Shown: one piece after another, positions 22,701-38,654 of the stretch
How positions within the stretch are numbered: the first letter of the stretch is position 1
How the letters are laid out: every line of letters starts with the position of its first letter
Assembly: GCA_019188255.1 (NCBI GenBank)
Contig: JAETXT010000002.1
Location: 6,937,011 to 7,001,010, forward strand
Direction of reading: 5' to 3'
Length of the DNA stretch: 64,000 nt
DNA from: Verticillium longisporum
Lineage: Eukaryota > Ascomycota > Sordariomycetes > Glomerellales > Plectosphaerellaceae
Position numbers and translations under genes: made by a program
Notes under the pieces: model-generated
The model's input: only the letters and a program-made list of their open reading frames with translations
Told to the model about the DNA's origin: nothing
Databases searched by the model: none

Positions 22701-25700
22701 ATTAAGGTCTATTAATATAGGAGTAGGATTTATCTAATAGATATAGATAGTATCGGCTTACGATCTCTAAATAAGCACTCTTATAGTATTCCTATAAGCT
22801 AGTAAGATTACGCCTAGTACTATATATAATATACTAATTAAGTATATACTATACTATATTATCTAATAGTATTCGCTACGATTTTAATATATAGAGATTA
22901 ATCGATAAGGATAGTACTATATTATATAGTATATAAGTAGAGTATTTAAAGGAGAAACTAGGCTATAGTAGGGTCTTATTTAAATATATAATAGTAAATT
23001 AAAGATATAATCGGAGCTAAAACTATTAATATAAACCTAAAACGAAGGACTTTAAGCTAGAACGTATTAAGGCGCTAAGTATACTTAAGTATAATTATAA
23101 CTAATCTATAGATTAAAGTTTATTCTATATAGGAATATAATATATAAATCGCTAAGCTTTATATATATCTTCTATAATATACTTAATAATAAGTACTATA
23201 TTTATATTTAATTAATATACTTACTATATAACTATATCTATTAGATTAAACTAGATTCTAATATATTATAATATTCTTATAGCTATTTATATTTAAATTA
23301 CCCTAGTTAGTTTTATTATCCTTCCTAATACTTTTACTTCTATCGAAAAATCCGAAAGCCTTAATAGATATTATAGAGGTTAAGCTCTCTAGGAGGCTAT
23401 CCGTAATATATAACTCTTATTTCTCGCTAGCATTCTCTATAGGATTAGCCTCTTGGGATTATACTAGCTTTAATAGAAATAGAGGAAGAACTATATCTAG
23501 CTAGTTATATACGTCCTTATATAAATACACTAGTAGAAGTACTATTAAATAGTTTATAATTAATAAATAGTAAGACTTAGGGTCTCCTATTTATTAATTA
23601 TACTCTTCTCTATTATAATAAATATTACTATTAATAATAATAGAGAGTTTTCTATTATAATTAAAATATCTATTAGTATTATCTTAGCTATATATAGAAC
23701 TTTAATTTTCCTTATAATTATTTATATAAAGCTCTTAAATAGTATTATTATAGCCTATAATAGATAAATAATATAATAGTAAGGGTAAGGAGAGGGCTAC
23801 TATAATCGCTATAACTTCCTATTAATATTTAATAATTAATATTAAGAAAATATAAACTTAAAATATTAGCTTAAACTATTAAACTATACTATTTATCCCC
23901 TATTAATATAGCTTAAAGAGGCTCTATAGTCTAGATATAATAATAGCTCTAATAAAGATATATAGGATTAGAGATATATACTCTAATAGAGCCCTTCTAA
24001 GGGTATTTATAGTAATTAGAACTATAGATTATTATTTAAAAGCTACTTATAATATTATAAATAATTAATAGAGTCTATATCCCCTAATATAAAGATATCC
24101 TACTTATACTATATATACTATACCTATTAGAATAAAATACTTATTTATTATTAGCTTCTTATTAACTATAAAAAAGGTATATCTTTTAAGAAAAGCGAGA
24201 AGATCTAGCTTAATTAGCTCTCCCCTAAGCTATTTAGTAACTTCTCTATTACTTTAGCTTTATAATAATATAGAAAACTTAATTCATTAAATAAGTTTAT
24301 TATTATAGATAATAGAAGCCCACTATATATATTAGAATAGATCTATAATACTCTCTAGAAAGGAATATTAATAGATTAAATAAAAGTTATATATATAGCC
24401 CTTCTTATTATAGACGTCTACCTAAGCTTAGAGCTATTCTAATCCTTCGTTTATTAGGTTATTATTCGATATTATAAATATACTAATATTAATCCAAATC
24501 GAAAGCCGATTTATATACTTTATATATATATTTATAGCTTCTATAATATTCTTATTATATTATAACATAATATTATATTTATTAAAGCTTAGAATATATA
24601 TAGACCCTTTTCTAATTATATCTTTAACGTTTAGCTTCTTTTATTAAATATAGTTATCTATTAGGCTTTATAATATTAGGATAAAGTCGAGGCCCCTCTA
24701 GATAAAGTTATTATTTTATAAGTCCTAATTATAAGCCTAGCTATATAATTTATATATAGTATTATTAATAAAGAAATAATTAATAAGCTTAATATTATTA
24801 TAAGCTAGCTTATATTTCCCTTAAAAGCTTAATCTATTATTAGAATTACTAATAGCTTTATATAATAGGTTTCTACTTTTAGAATATAATATATATTAGC
24901 TTAAAGTTAAAGATAATTTATTTAATGATAATATAAAGAGTATAAATATTTAGGAAAGTATAAAGAAAGTAAGCTTTTTATTAGCTAATAGCTATAAAGG
25001 AATATAAAGAGGAGTAAAGGGCTATAAAGGGGTATAAAGGAATAATAGATTAATATATATATTAATCGATTAAAAGATATATCGAAATAATATATATTTA
25101 TATATAATAGATTAGACCTAAGCTATATAAGAAATAATAAATAATTATTTTAATATATATTATATTATATTATAAAATATAATATATATAATAAAAGAAT
25201 AAAAGAATCTATATTTATCCTTATTTATAGTTTAAATATTTACTATTCTATAATAGAAGCTATTATTTAATTTACTTTCTCTTCTTTACTTTACCCTTAA
25301 TACTCTTATTCTCTATAATACTTCCTACCTTTATATTAGAGATTTATTCTTTCCTTTTATTATTATAGTAATTATAGTAATTTAGATTATATTAGCTATA
25401 AGAAGAACTATTACGATCTATTTATATTCCTATACTTTATATTAAGCGCTCTATAAAGGCTCTATTTTTAGCCTAGAGCTTATAAAATTATTACCCTAGA
25501 GCTTTATTTTAGTTAATAAGCTTAGCTAATATAATATTAATCTCGCTATTAAATAGATTATTAATAATATCTAGAGCTTTAATATATTTAGCTTTAAGAA
25601 TATAAAATTATAATTTAAGTAATTTATATTTAATATAACTAATTATTAATTAATTACTCCTTATAATTATCTCCTTTAAAGCGGACTTAAATTCTAAGCT

Positions 25701-28700
25701 ATACCTCTTCTTTATTTCTAATATTATTTTAATAATTTAATTAATTAATTTATATTTAAATAATTCCCTTTCTATATTATTAAGCTAAATATAAGTCTTA
25801 TATATTCGAATATCTTACTATTCTATATTTTAATAATCTCTTAGAACTTATATAATTATATTATTTAATTAGCTCTCCTTTACTTTTTATTTAAATTTAG
25901 CTTTTATATTTTTAAGCTCTTTTATAGCCTTCTAGAAATTATTAGCCCTCTTCTAAGCCTCTTTCTATAGCTTATTATAATTATTTAATTAATAAATTAT
26001 TTTATTACTTTTATAGAATATCGGACTATTCTAGGCACTCTTTCTAAATAATATTATAATATATATCTAATATTCTATATATTTTATTAAAATTTTAAAT
26101 TAAAGATTAAAGGTTATAATTAAGGTATCTAATTAGATTATTATTATTATATTTACTATTATTAATAAAGGACTAGGATATTAATAGAAAGACGAGAAGC
26201 CTATTAATAAGACTATTTATTATATTTACGAAGTAATTATCCTTAATTACTTAGCTTTATAATACTATTATAATAGAATAGGCTAACTTTATATAGGCGG
26301 ACTAGTTATATATTATAATAAAGGATAAAGAAAAGTACTAGTCCAATTAAGTATATAATAGGCTAGTCTATATATTTATATTTATTTATTATAAATATAT
26401 TCTATACCTATTTATATTTAAATCTATTAATATATAGGAATAGTAAATATATTAAAGATATAAGCTTAACTCTTAACTCTATTTATTTAATATATAATTA
26501 AGAGTATTTAGTTAAGGGTAATTAATATATTTATATAATAGTATAATAAAGATAGAAATAGATCTCTACAATACTATTATAATAAGCTATTCTAGATAGG
26601 ACTACAATTATAAAATATTATATATATACTATATAATATTAATACTTAGTTATAAAGACGCTCTTAATAAGCTATAGATCCTATTACTTAGTATACTCGA
26701 GTAATTAAAGGACCTCTTTTTATATCTATTATAATAAACCTAGCCTTATTTATATTTAATATTTTATAATACTTAATCTATTATAACCTCCCATAGTATC
26801 TCTTATAGAAAACTATCTCTCGATTAGTATACTTTCTTAAATAAATTACTTAGCTTTATTTTATATTTACTATTCTATTTATTACTACTAATATTATAGC
26901 TCTAGCTATTAGTATTAATAACGTCTTAGGCTTCGCTTACTAATTAAGTATCTTATCTATAATTAATATAATACTACTCTTTCTAGGAACTTAAATAAAT
27001 ATAATTATAAATAGCTATAGACTAAGTATATAGACTCTTATTACTATATATTACTAGCTTAATATTATAGCTATTAACTAAGGTCTTACCTATATAGCTA
27101 TAGCGCTATCGATTAAGTTAATTATTAATTAGGGTAAGTTTAATAATACTTTAAATAATATAGTAAATAGATATATATAAGTATTTAAATAGGGGGCGGA
27201 GCGAAGAGTAATATTAAAGTATATCTAGGTTACGAGTACTATAATCGCTATCCCTTTAATTAATATTCTTTAATAATATATATATAAAATACTTATTATT
27301 ATTTACTTTAGCCTTACTATATATACTAGTATCTTCGTCTACCTCTATAATCCTATATCGGATATATTAGATATACTGAGGTATATTATAGTAGCTAGTA
27401 GTTATCTAGGTCTTATATAGCTTATATAGCTTAGTATAATAGTATATTATAATATATAGCTTATTATACTATTAAATTAAGTTACTATATATACTATTAT
27501 ATTCGAATTAGAAGAAATAAGTATATTATTCGAAAATACTATATATATCTATATCTAATTATTAAGATTATAGAATATTCGTACTAGATAGTATATCTAC
27601 TTAATTATATTAGTAATTAATTATATAGCTATAATTCAATCTTATCTATTCTATATTATATAATAATATTATATTAATAATAATAATTATATTATTCTTA
27701 TTATATAGAAGTAATAGGGCTTTATATAGAAGATCTTTTATATAAAGGATAATAAGCTTATTAATAACTTCTATTCTAGAGCATTTATAGATAGACCCTG
27801 TAATTAAAAGATAAACCTCGATAAGTATAATAATATCGTCCTCTTCGTAATTAGTATTAGAATTACTAATTAGCTTTTATATATTATATAGCTTTTTAGA
27901 AGCTATTACGATTATAGTATTAAAACGAAGAAAGTAATATTATTCTAGTAAATAGATACTAAGAGTATATTTAGCCCTTTATCTATATTATATATATACT
28001 ATATTATATTAACTATTATACTCTATATACTATTTACTATCTTCTATCTATTAATATATTATTATAGTTTAGCTTAAGTAAGTAGCTAATAGGATATAAT
28101 AGCTATTAGAGCTTAATGAAAAAAGCTAAATAAATATAAGGGCCTCTTATTCTAATAATAACTAATTTAATAGTAATTACTCTAATAATAACCGATCTAG
28201 TAATAATAATAAGCTAATATCCCTTAGGTCCTATATATTTATTTATTTATAGTTAATAGCTTTATAATATAAAAGGCTAATATAATTAACTTTATTAACC
28301 GAGGTAAGTATATTATTATAATATATAAGGATATAAATATAGTATACTTAATTAATACTAAGCTTAGCTAATATAGAGGTTATATTATTATATTTTATAA
28401 ATAATTATTATTATTTAATTACTTTATATTATCTAATTATTAATAAATACTAATTAATAATATATATAGATACCTAGATTATTAATTAAGTCTATAATAT
28501 TATATAATATAGAGGGGACGCTAAGGTCCGCTTAATATATTTAGACTTTTATCCTAACAGCGTATATCGCTCTAGATTATACTTAGTATAAAGTATAGGG
28601 ATATAGCGATATAGTTTAATAAGGGACAATTAGTTTAATATATAGTCTATCTATTAATTAGCTTTTTATCTTTTTAATTAAATAGATATTTATTAGGGCT

Positions 28701-31406
28701 ATCTTATATAAATCGTAGAGATACTTATATAATAATACTTAATAGGGCTAATAGGGTTAATAATAATTATATAAGCGCTTTAATAGCCCCTTTAATTAGG
28801 TTCTATCTCCTTAGGATACTCTATAAATAGCTTGGACGTAATTAATTCTATTATAGCTAATTATTTATTATATAGAATATAATAAAAAGTGAAGGGCTAT
28901 TATTTAATTAAGAGAATTAGATAATTATAAAAGATCTTTTAATTATAATAAATATATATCTAGAATAGATACCTCTTAATATATATCGAAAGAAGTTAAT
29001 AGGATTTAATAAGATATATAAATCCTATTTTCGAAGTAGATATTATATCTAGGAAAATAGAAATTATTTAATTTTCTTTTAATAATAGTTTTATTAGATT
29101 AAATAAGCTTATGAATTAAATTAAATTATTAAATTAATATATTTAGTAAATAAAACAGGAAATAGGGCCTCTAATAATAATTAGAAACTCTATTATATTA
29201 TTTCACGGAATACTTTCTAATATTAATAATATAAAGAATATTATTAATATACCCCTAATCGTACTATTAGCTTATATAAATAATAGTTCCCTATAATTAT
29301 AAGCTTCTAATCTATAGACCTAGTATAATAAGGAAAGTATAGCCTATATATTAGCCTATCTACTTCCTATCTATTAAGCTAATATAGGCTAGAGACTTTA
29401 TTTACTTCTTTTAGATCCTAGCTTAATATTCTATAGCCGATTGCCTAATTATATCTATCTTACTTATTATATCTATTTTATCTATTATATCCATTATATT
29501 TATTATATCTATTTTATTTATTATATTTATCTTATTTATCCTAATAAAGTAGCCTCGCTTCTATTTAAAATAAAAGCCTATTATTTCCTAATTAATATAT
29601 TTCTTAAAGTTCTCTAATAAATAAAGTATTAACTATATACTACTTTTCTATTAATAATTAATGATTAAGTTAATTAGATTATTAATAATAGTAAATAAAG
29701 AAGGTTATAGTATCTATTAGCCTATTTTAGCTTCGATATCCTAATATTAGTATAGGTCGGTCGATTTATATAATATAAAACCCCTATTATTAGGGAAAAA
29801 GATATATAATATAACTTCGATATTATTAAGGTTATTATAATCCTTATATTTTATTAATAAGGAGCTAATATTCCTTTTAATAGCGTTCCTATATTAAATA
29901 ATCTCCTTTAGGGCTATTTTATTTCTAGTTAATATAGGATACTAATTAATATAGGATAGGGATAGGCCCTTCTATAATACTATAGCTATATTTAAATATA
30001 TATTATAAATTTATCTTTAATATATCAGGCCTATACTATAGCCCTAATCGAGGAGAAGATAACTTTAATAATAATTAAGGTCCTTATTATAGACCTAAAA
30101 TATAGGGGCTATTATAGGGGTAGGATAGCTAAGCTATTATAATAATATTATAATCGTAATATTTATAGTAAATAATCGTTTATTAAAGTATAGTATAGTA
30201 TATATATTTTCCTATTTCGTTTAAGCTATAGAGTATAATAGTATATAGGATATAATTTTTATATTAGCCCTATATTTAATTTAGCTTATTCTATTTATAA
30301 GCTTCTTATATAACCTTCTATAGCTTACTTATCTACGTCTTTAGCTTTTTAATACTTATATCTATTTCCTAATATATCTATATTTTATTATCTTCTAGTC
30401 TATTAACTATTAATTAGGATACCTATTAACTTTAATTTAATACTTAATATACTTATTCTCCTAAAGATAGAGAGCTTCTTTAATCTTATCTAGCTTATAT
30501 ATAATATATTCCTTAAATTAAATAGCTTTATATATAAACTCTAGTACTTCTTAGCCTATATTAATAGTCTTATTAAGGACGTTAATTATAAGGACGCTAG
30601 CCTTAGGCCCTTTAGTTAGCTCTTACTATAATAAAGAATAAATAGGAGGAGTATTCTCTAAAGGGCGGCTTATATTATTATCTAAATAATATTGAATATT
30701 ACTATTCTAATCCTATATATTATACTATATAGCGGTCGCGCTTATTAAGCTAGCTAGTAGGCTAAGAAGCGGATTTAAGAGTAAATTATTGGATATTTAC
30801 TATATAATTATATTTAATATATTAAGGATAGAGAAATTAGAAAAGTTAGAGAAATTAAATAGATTCTATATTAATTAAGCTTAGTTAATAGTAAATCGTA
30901 GTAGTTTATTTAATTTAAAGAATTAATAGGCTATTTTAAATTATTAATAATAAATAATAGTTAATACTATATAATATAGTAAATAGTTAATAATTAGTTT
31001 ATATTATAATATATATCTACTTTATAATACTCTACTATTACTTTATATACTATTTATCTAGTCCGATATTTATATTTATTTAATATTTATATATATAATT
31101 ATCCTATATTCGCAAATACTATTTATAATCTATCTATTAAGGGCTAGGGGACGCTTACTCTAGATATCTATACTAACCCTAGTTTAATAATAGCCGAATA
31201 TTAATATATTTAAAATTAAATTATAATCCTAATTATTAAACTATAGCTTCTATTTAAGGTTTAGTTAGATAAATATCTAGAACTTAGGAATAAGATCTTC
31301 GATAATCTATTAATAAAAGTAAAGCCCCGATATAAGTTTAGGGGTAATAGCTTAAGAGCTTACTTAATCTATTTAAGAATCCTATTCTATAGGATATTAA
31401 TATTAA
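19731..31406. repeat. RIP-degraded AT-rich DNA of unknown origin
   Basis: About 11.7 kb with an extreme deficit of CA and TG dinucleotides and dense TAA/TAG in all frames. The line 20,041-20,100, for example, contains no CA and no TG. This is the expected end state of RIP on transposons. Read-through of TAA/TAG as former glutamine codons gave no protein family I could name. Some minus-strand stretches (about 25,300-26,000 and 30,300-30,760) look coiled-coil-like, but this is weak. I see no tRNA, CRISPR or intact gene. Confidence 0.7.
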
Positions 31407-31695
31407 TATTAAGAGGGCTTCACTACTTATATGAACCCTGATTCATTACTTTAGCTATGCCTAAGAGCTCTAAATAGGTAGGGTAGGTAATATAAGACTT
31501 ACGATAATTAATAATTCTATCTCTCTAAATCACTACTACCTACGTAAATTAGATATACCTATCTAATTTACCGATTACGTAAGCTATAAATCATATGCTC
31601 CTAAGAGCTATGAATCCTAGCCCCGGTAATTACTATATCGGTGAATCCTATATAGTAATTACCGACCTAGGTAATCCCCTAATATTAGTTCAATA
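31407..31695 (-). repeat. 3' LTR of copia copy 1
   Basis: 289 bp, matching 38,655-38,943 and the other four LTR copies. It retains CA and TG dinucleotides (for example CTTCAC, ATGAAC, CCTGATTC) that are TA in its partner, so it is less RIPped. Confidence 0.85.
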
Positions 31696-32441
31696 CTAGC
31701 TATCTTTTCTTTATAGATAGGATTACCTAAGGGACTAATATCGGGCTTTATTACCTATATTAATAGCTACTCTAATACGCTTATAATCCTCTAGTCTCTA
31801 GCGTATTAGATCTACTATCCTAATCTATAAAATAAATAAATATATAAATAAATCAGTAATAATAGGAGAATAATAGATAGAATAAGGAAAAATACGGCTT
31901 AATATTACTATTCCCGTAAGCGCTAAATCCCTAGTCCCTAGCGCTATAGATTAATTAAACTAGCTACTAAATAGCTCTCTAAAGAAACGAATTAAATTAT
32001 AGTTAAATAATAGGAATAGGCTTTTAAACCCTTTAATAAAGGAAATAAATAGTAATTAAATAGCGTGATAGCTAATTAAATAGCGCTCTTATAATAGCTA
32101 GATATAGGCTCCTAAAGTCTCTAAATCGCTAATATATTAATAGAGGGTAAGAGAATAATTATTATTACCCCTTTTATTAGCTTTCCCGATAGGAATAATA
32201 GAATTAAACCGCCTTTAATAGGAATAATAGAGTTAAACTACCTAAATAGGATTAATAGATCCTATTAAGCTAGTTTAATAAATACTATACTCTATAGATC
32301 TATATATCTAGTTAATAAGTTATAGTAACTCTATTCCTTTTACTTTCCCTCTTCCCTATAACGATTCTTTATTTTTAAGATTAGCTAGCTTAACCTACTA
32401 TTTTAGAGCTCTAACGATTACTAAATCCCTATTTTTACTAT

Positions 32442-32455
32442 TCTCTCTCTCTCTC
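32442..32455. repeat. CT/GA simple-repeat tract in the copia 3' untranslated part
   Basis: A CTCTCTCTCT-type tract at this site is also found, reverse-complemented, at about 52,965-52,990 and 61,980-62,005 in the plus-strand copies. It is therefore part of the element. It holds no CA or TG and so is invisible to RIP. Confidence 0.6.
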
Positions 32456-35400
32456 TTTTTCTCTTATCCTAGCCTTAATAATGCCGCTTAAGCGTAAAGT
32501 CCCTATGCCTATTGCCCCTCCTACTAAGAGAGTAGCGAAGCGTAAGAACCCGGTTAGCATTAATCGTAGAAGCTATTAATCTAGGATATAGTATATATAT
32601 ATAGTAATATTTATAAAGTCCCTTATTTAGGGTACTTAAAGTCTTATTTTATTAATAAGTAAACTGAAACTAGCGCTAATAGTATATATTACGATTTAGA
32701 GCTTAAGGGTTCCTATTATTATAAATATACTTCTAAGTACTTTTATAAATTAATATAAAGTTCTATAATCTCTATTTTCTAGTATCTATAGCTCTAACGA
32801 TTATTATCTATAGTCTAGTTAGGGCGTTTAAGCCTATTATAAAGTTTTTAGCTACCTAGGATAAGAATAATAAATTAATAAGCTCTCTTCTCTATTATTT
32901 CCTTAATTATTTAATTATATAATTAGCTAATAGGGGATATAGGATATAGAGAAATAGCGTACTATTATAAAAAGTATATTAATAATCGCTAAGGAGGAGG
33001 AGGCGAAAGGGGGTAACGACCCTAATAAGGACCTCGATAATCTTTATAATATTAACTATAAAGTAGCTAAGCGGGCCGTAGCTCTATAGCTCTTTAACTA
33101 CCTCTAGTAAGACTCGCTAGAGTAGTTAAACTCGGATTCTTCGGATTCCGAGGCTTAGTCTGCTTTATAGAGCGGTTATTCTATTATTTTATTAATTATA
33201 GGGTCGTCGTTTTTACTTCTAGGGTACTCGTTTTTAAGCTTTATTATATTTTTACTAATATTAATTATCTTTACCCCCTAATTATTCTTTTCTTAACGTT
33301 TAATTTATCCTTAAATCCTAATTATAATTTCGTTAGAGCTTATTAGCGCTTCTAGTATTTAGTTTAATACTCCTTTAATTATTAAATCTATAGGGTTATC
33401 GCTTCTAGCGATCTAATGAATTTCGTCGACTTTATATTCTTCGTAGCTTTATTATAATACTATAAGATCTATTATTAAGCATTTCTCTACTATTATATTT
33501 AATTAAACTAAATATTAGTAAAGCGAGTAGCTATCGGTATAGATAATTATCTATAGGAGTAGTAGTTCTAAGCGTTTATAGATCTCTTAGAGCGTCTATT
33601 TAAGGATATAAGCTATATCGAAGCTATTAATTATCCTATAGGTCTCATTAGCTAGAACTAAATATATAACCTATTTATATTTAATAGATTGTTTAGTGGA
33701 GGATATTACTATATATTATAAAGGCGTTCTCCTAATCGTAGGAATATTTATTATTAAAGAGGATAATAAATCTAATCTATAAACTTAGGTCCTTATTATT
33801 AATAAAGGAGCTATTAATAAATATATAAAGTTAGGCTATTAAGAGATCTAAGTATATATAATTTAGGCTACGGCCTATATTAACGATCTATTATTATATA
33901 TATTTATTAAGCCGTTTAAAGTCGTCCTCTTATAAGTTCTTAGCTTAGGCTATAATAGAGAAATCGAAGGCTACTTCTAGTTAATAGATTAAAGTAATAT
34001 AAATACTACGAGCTCTCTAAGCGATACATTCCTACTCTAAGCTCGCTATCCCTAGGGTTACTAGTTTTAAGCGATTACTTTAGCGTTTCTATTAAATCGT
34101 AAGATCTTTAATTCTAATTTTAATAATATAGCTATTAAAGATACTATTAAATCCTATATTAAGGACGGAAATAGGCTTTGCCCGGAAGCTAGCACTTTCA
34201 AGCTCTATTTATTCCTTTTATATAAATGCGGGCTCTCCGAGGTTAAGGGTATCGTTAATCTATATTCCGATTAATCTAAAGCTCTCTCTAGCTCTAATTA
34301 GAAGTAAATACGGATCGTAGCCTATTAGAATAGCGTTTAGGCGCTCTCTATAATAGCGCTAATAGGTTATAAATTAATAGAGACCTAAATCTATAATACT
34401 ATAAAGTAGCTTTATAATATAGAAGACGATTCTATTAAGGTATTTATATTATAGCTCCTTAGGAATATATAGGAGAACGTTATATAATAGATCTATAGCG
34501 CTCTAAATATAGGCTTAATTAATATTATAGAGTATTAACTAGTAGCTACGTTATTATAGCGTTAGGGTAATCGCTAGGATTAGTCGTTAACTATAACGTA
34601 TAATAGTAAGCGATTACATTAATAGGGTTATCTTCTCTTAATTACTATATCCCTAAATTATTAATCTTAACTTCTTATATAGGGCTTAAGGGAGGCCTTT
34701 TACTTCTCTTATAAGCTAGTATTTAAAGATCTTAATACTAGAAAACGCGGATCTCCTAATCGGTATAATTACTCTAGCTACTAGGAGTAAGTCGATTTCC
34801 TCCTAATTAGACTATTTAAATAGCTTCTTAGGGGTTATTATTCTACCTTTATTATATAGTTAAATAGCTAGGTCGTACTCCTACTATTCCCTTTTAATAA
34901 TAAATTAGTACTCGATCTATAAAGTCCTAGTCGTATTATTCTTATAATCCGTAAAAGCTATTTATAATAGATTCGTAGCATTTATTAACTTCCTAGGTCT
35001 CCTATATTATCGTAGTAGAATTAGCTCTAAGTACTTAAATAGTTCTAAGGTCTTTAGAGTTCGAATTACTATTATATCCCTAATCTATTAATCTAGCGAT
35101 CTATTATATAGCTTAATATATATTCCTCTAAACTCTATTAAGCTATTAATTATTTTAATTATAACTATTATATTAGAAACTAATATAACCTTATAAAGAT
35201 TATTCTATTTCTCCTATTCTTAGAATACTAGAATATCGGTTCCTAGCTCTAGCAATCTCGGTAATAACTATTTAATATCTAGTCTATTATAGGTATTAAG
35301 AGCATTATTAACCTTCTACTTAGCGACTATTTACTAAAGCTCTACTATCGCTTTATTAATTACTTTAGCGTACTATACCTAAATCGTAGTAGGCGCTAAG

Positions 35401-38400
35401 TTAATAGTAATCCTAGGTATAGCTCTAAATATAAATAGTATAGGTATTAATCTATTAGGGTTAATAATATCGTTTATTACCTTTATAGCTCCCTAAAGTA
35501 GCGATTCTAGGCTTATATTATGAAACTCTACTTTTAAGATCTCGTATACTCTATATATTAGCTTATAGTAGCTCTTAACCTTACCGATTAATTAATAGGC
35601 CTTTATAAGGATCTAATAGTAGGTTATACCTAGAAGGCGTACTTCTACTCTAAACTCTATAGAGGCGAAGTTCGTTCTAGTATTAATAGTTACGACGTCT
35701 AGAGGATTAAGGTATATATTTAACTAGTACCTCTTAAGGGCTTCCTACGTTATATAAGCTATAAAATTAGGAATAAAAGTTATAGACTAGAATCCTATAC
35801 TTATATCGATTATATAAAGAACGGGCTTTTTATCTAAATATATAATATCGATTAAAACCTTATAATTAAAGTTAATACCTAATTTTAAAGTAAACTTAAA
35901 GTATTATAAAGACTTCCCTTTAATCTAATAATAGTAATAGAAGCAATCTATTAGCTCTAGAGCGTCCCGATTAATATTATAGTCTACTTTTTAGAATAGA
36001 CTTTATAGTTTCTCGATAAATAAATAACCGAATCGCTTATATATATAATAGAGCTCTACTTCTATTAGAAATACTATTCTATTACTCTCTATCCCTATTA
36101 TATATATAATCCTAGAACTAATATAGGTTTTCATATCTAAGAAGAACTATAAGTCCCCCTATTTATAGAAGATAGGCGTATGCTCTTAGAGCTCCCCGAT
36201 ATGCTTTATTAGCTTATTATAAGTATTATTTAAATAGACTCCGAGATCGTCTATATCCTTAATATAAAGTAAGAATAGGGTATCTATTAGGATAATATAG
36301 AATGTAATTCTCCTAATTAATATTAGAATAATAATCTCCTCTATTATAGATATAGGGTTTCCTATTCTAAATCTTACTCTAGCCCCTATTCCCTATTTAT
36401 TAATTATTAAGCCTAGTATTAGGGCTATTAGGGCCCTTATTTAGGAAGCTACTATTATAGAAACTAATATTGCGCCTATATTAAGGATAATACTATACTA
36501 TATAGAAGTACTATTAATCTAGTACTAAGTAAAGAGCTACTTTATTAGAACTATCTTTTTAGCCTCCGGACTACTCCCCCTAATTCTATATTAGAATAAC
36601 TTATTTACTAGGAAGTATATAGTATAGGTATTTATTAATTCGCTCTCGGGATTAGATTTATAAGTATCCTCTATTCCTAGTCTATTTAAAACATCTAAGT
36701 CTAAGCTCTTAGCTAGTTCTATAGCTATTAAGAACTAATAATATCCCTTCTATTAATCCCTATATACTTCGTATATATATATCTATTATTCTTTCGAGTA
36801 TTATTATTCTTTAGGAGAGTATTTCATTAATCTATAATCTAGTTTAGAGTATATCTAGTATTTACGAATTCTAATAATCTAATAATCGTTAATTCTATAT
36901 ACCGACTACTCTCTACGATCTCCCTTTCTATTAGCCTAGCGATATCCGCTCCTATAATACCTATTAATATAGAAGTACCTAGGCATTCTAGTATTCTCCT
37001 CTACCTTTAATATACTCTTAAGCTATATAGATAATATATTAAAAGATTACTCTAGCTTTATTAATATATTTTTTAGCTCTAGGATGCCTTAAACTACCCT
37101 TAGAGTATTCGTATAGAGGTAAATCTCTTCTTAGAATATAGGGCTAAGTGCTCTCTAGTATTATTAAAGCCTATCTAGAAGGATCTAGAAAACTTCTATT
37201 TATAGCTGTCTTATATTATTAAGCTCTATAATTATAGAGTTAAATATTATAGAGCTCTAGTCTATATAATACTTAAGTCTATTAATCTCTAAATCGAATT
37301 ATTATTTAATCGCTAAGTATATTTAATAGATTCCTATATTCTAGTTTATATACTCTAGGAAGAAAGTTTATATACGCCCTAAAAGTATACTTAGGAAGAG
37401 TATATAGAGCTATATATAGTAGATTTATAGTAGTTTATAAACGTCTATAAAGATACGTATCTTATCGTTAAGGATATCGTAGATCTCCTTAGAGTAATTA
37501 TTCTCTTTATTCTAGAATAATGCGAATTACTTAATTATAGCTCCGTTAATTAATAAGTTTACTAATTCGTATAGTAGTAGAGTATAATACTAAGCTAGTA
37601 GGTTCTAGGTAGTATTTAGAGGTAGGGTCTTATTTCTTCGTAAACGAGGTATAATCTCCTATTAACTAGATTACTTACTCTATTAATTAGATAACCCTAG
37701 AACTAAGGGCTAATAGGGATCTATCCTCTTAGCTCGTAGGACTCGGATTTAGGATATTTAGCTAATCTTTATAGGTTATTACTTATTATCCTACTATTCT
37801 CCCTATTCCTCTACTCTTTAGAGTAGTAAATCCCGGTTAATAATGCTCGACTCTAGTATATTAGGGTCGGGCATCTCTTCCTATAATAGTATTAGGACTA
37901 GACTCTTTAACGTTTTAACGTTTATTACTCTAGGAAGAGGGATCCTACGCTCTATAAGATATACCTTTAATATTCGAGAGATCGTTAAATTATAGGGATC
38001 GAAGTCCTCTTTAGTCTAGCCCTAGAAGTCCTCGATAAACGCCTCTAGGAAGTAAACTCCCTTTATAGTCCTATATAGGCTTATTACTTTAAGGATCTAG
38101 GCGCTCTTAAGATCTATAAATACTAAATCTAATAATCTAGGGAACTATAATTCTATTCTATTAACGATAAAGTTAATATCGAGACCCTTCCTAACCTTCT
38201 ACGTTAAGCGTAATATACTAAATTCTTCTAGAATACTATCGAACTCCTATTATATCTTTTTAGCGCTCTCTAGCTCTATTATAGAGCTATTATTATAATC
38301 CGAGGAGCTTATTATTATTAATTTTATTAAAGCTCTATTATAGCTAGTTAATTATTCTATAGAGCTTCGTTTATCGGGTTAATAGCTAGTAATATAGCTT

Positions 38401-38654
38401 AGGTAGTAATCTTAGGCGTAGGAGTCCTAAGATACTTAAAGTAGATAGTACTCCTATAGATTATATAATAGAGGGTTTCTCTATTATTAAGCTCTTATAA
38501 GAGTCCTAAAATACTTAAAGTAAATAGTACTCTTACGATTACTTATAAAGCGTAATCGATAAGCTAATATATAGTAAATTTACTATTTATAGGATCGATC
38601 TTAACTTCTCTAGCTCTAGCTATTCTATATTATATTAAACGTAATACTAATTAG

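Noticed and set aside
32480..32580. A plus-strand frame starting ATG with a basic Pro/Lys-rich peptide, first taken as copia gag
   Set aside because: Integrase, RT and RNase H signatures show that coding in this copy is on the minus strand, so this lies in the 3' untranslated part; the frame stops after about 33 codons.
36240..36290. A D-I-D-D-L motif on the minus strand, first read as the copia RT active site
   Set aside because: The sequence lies upstream of the integrase and fits the segment just before the integrase zinc-binding region; the real RT site is at 34,229-34,263.
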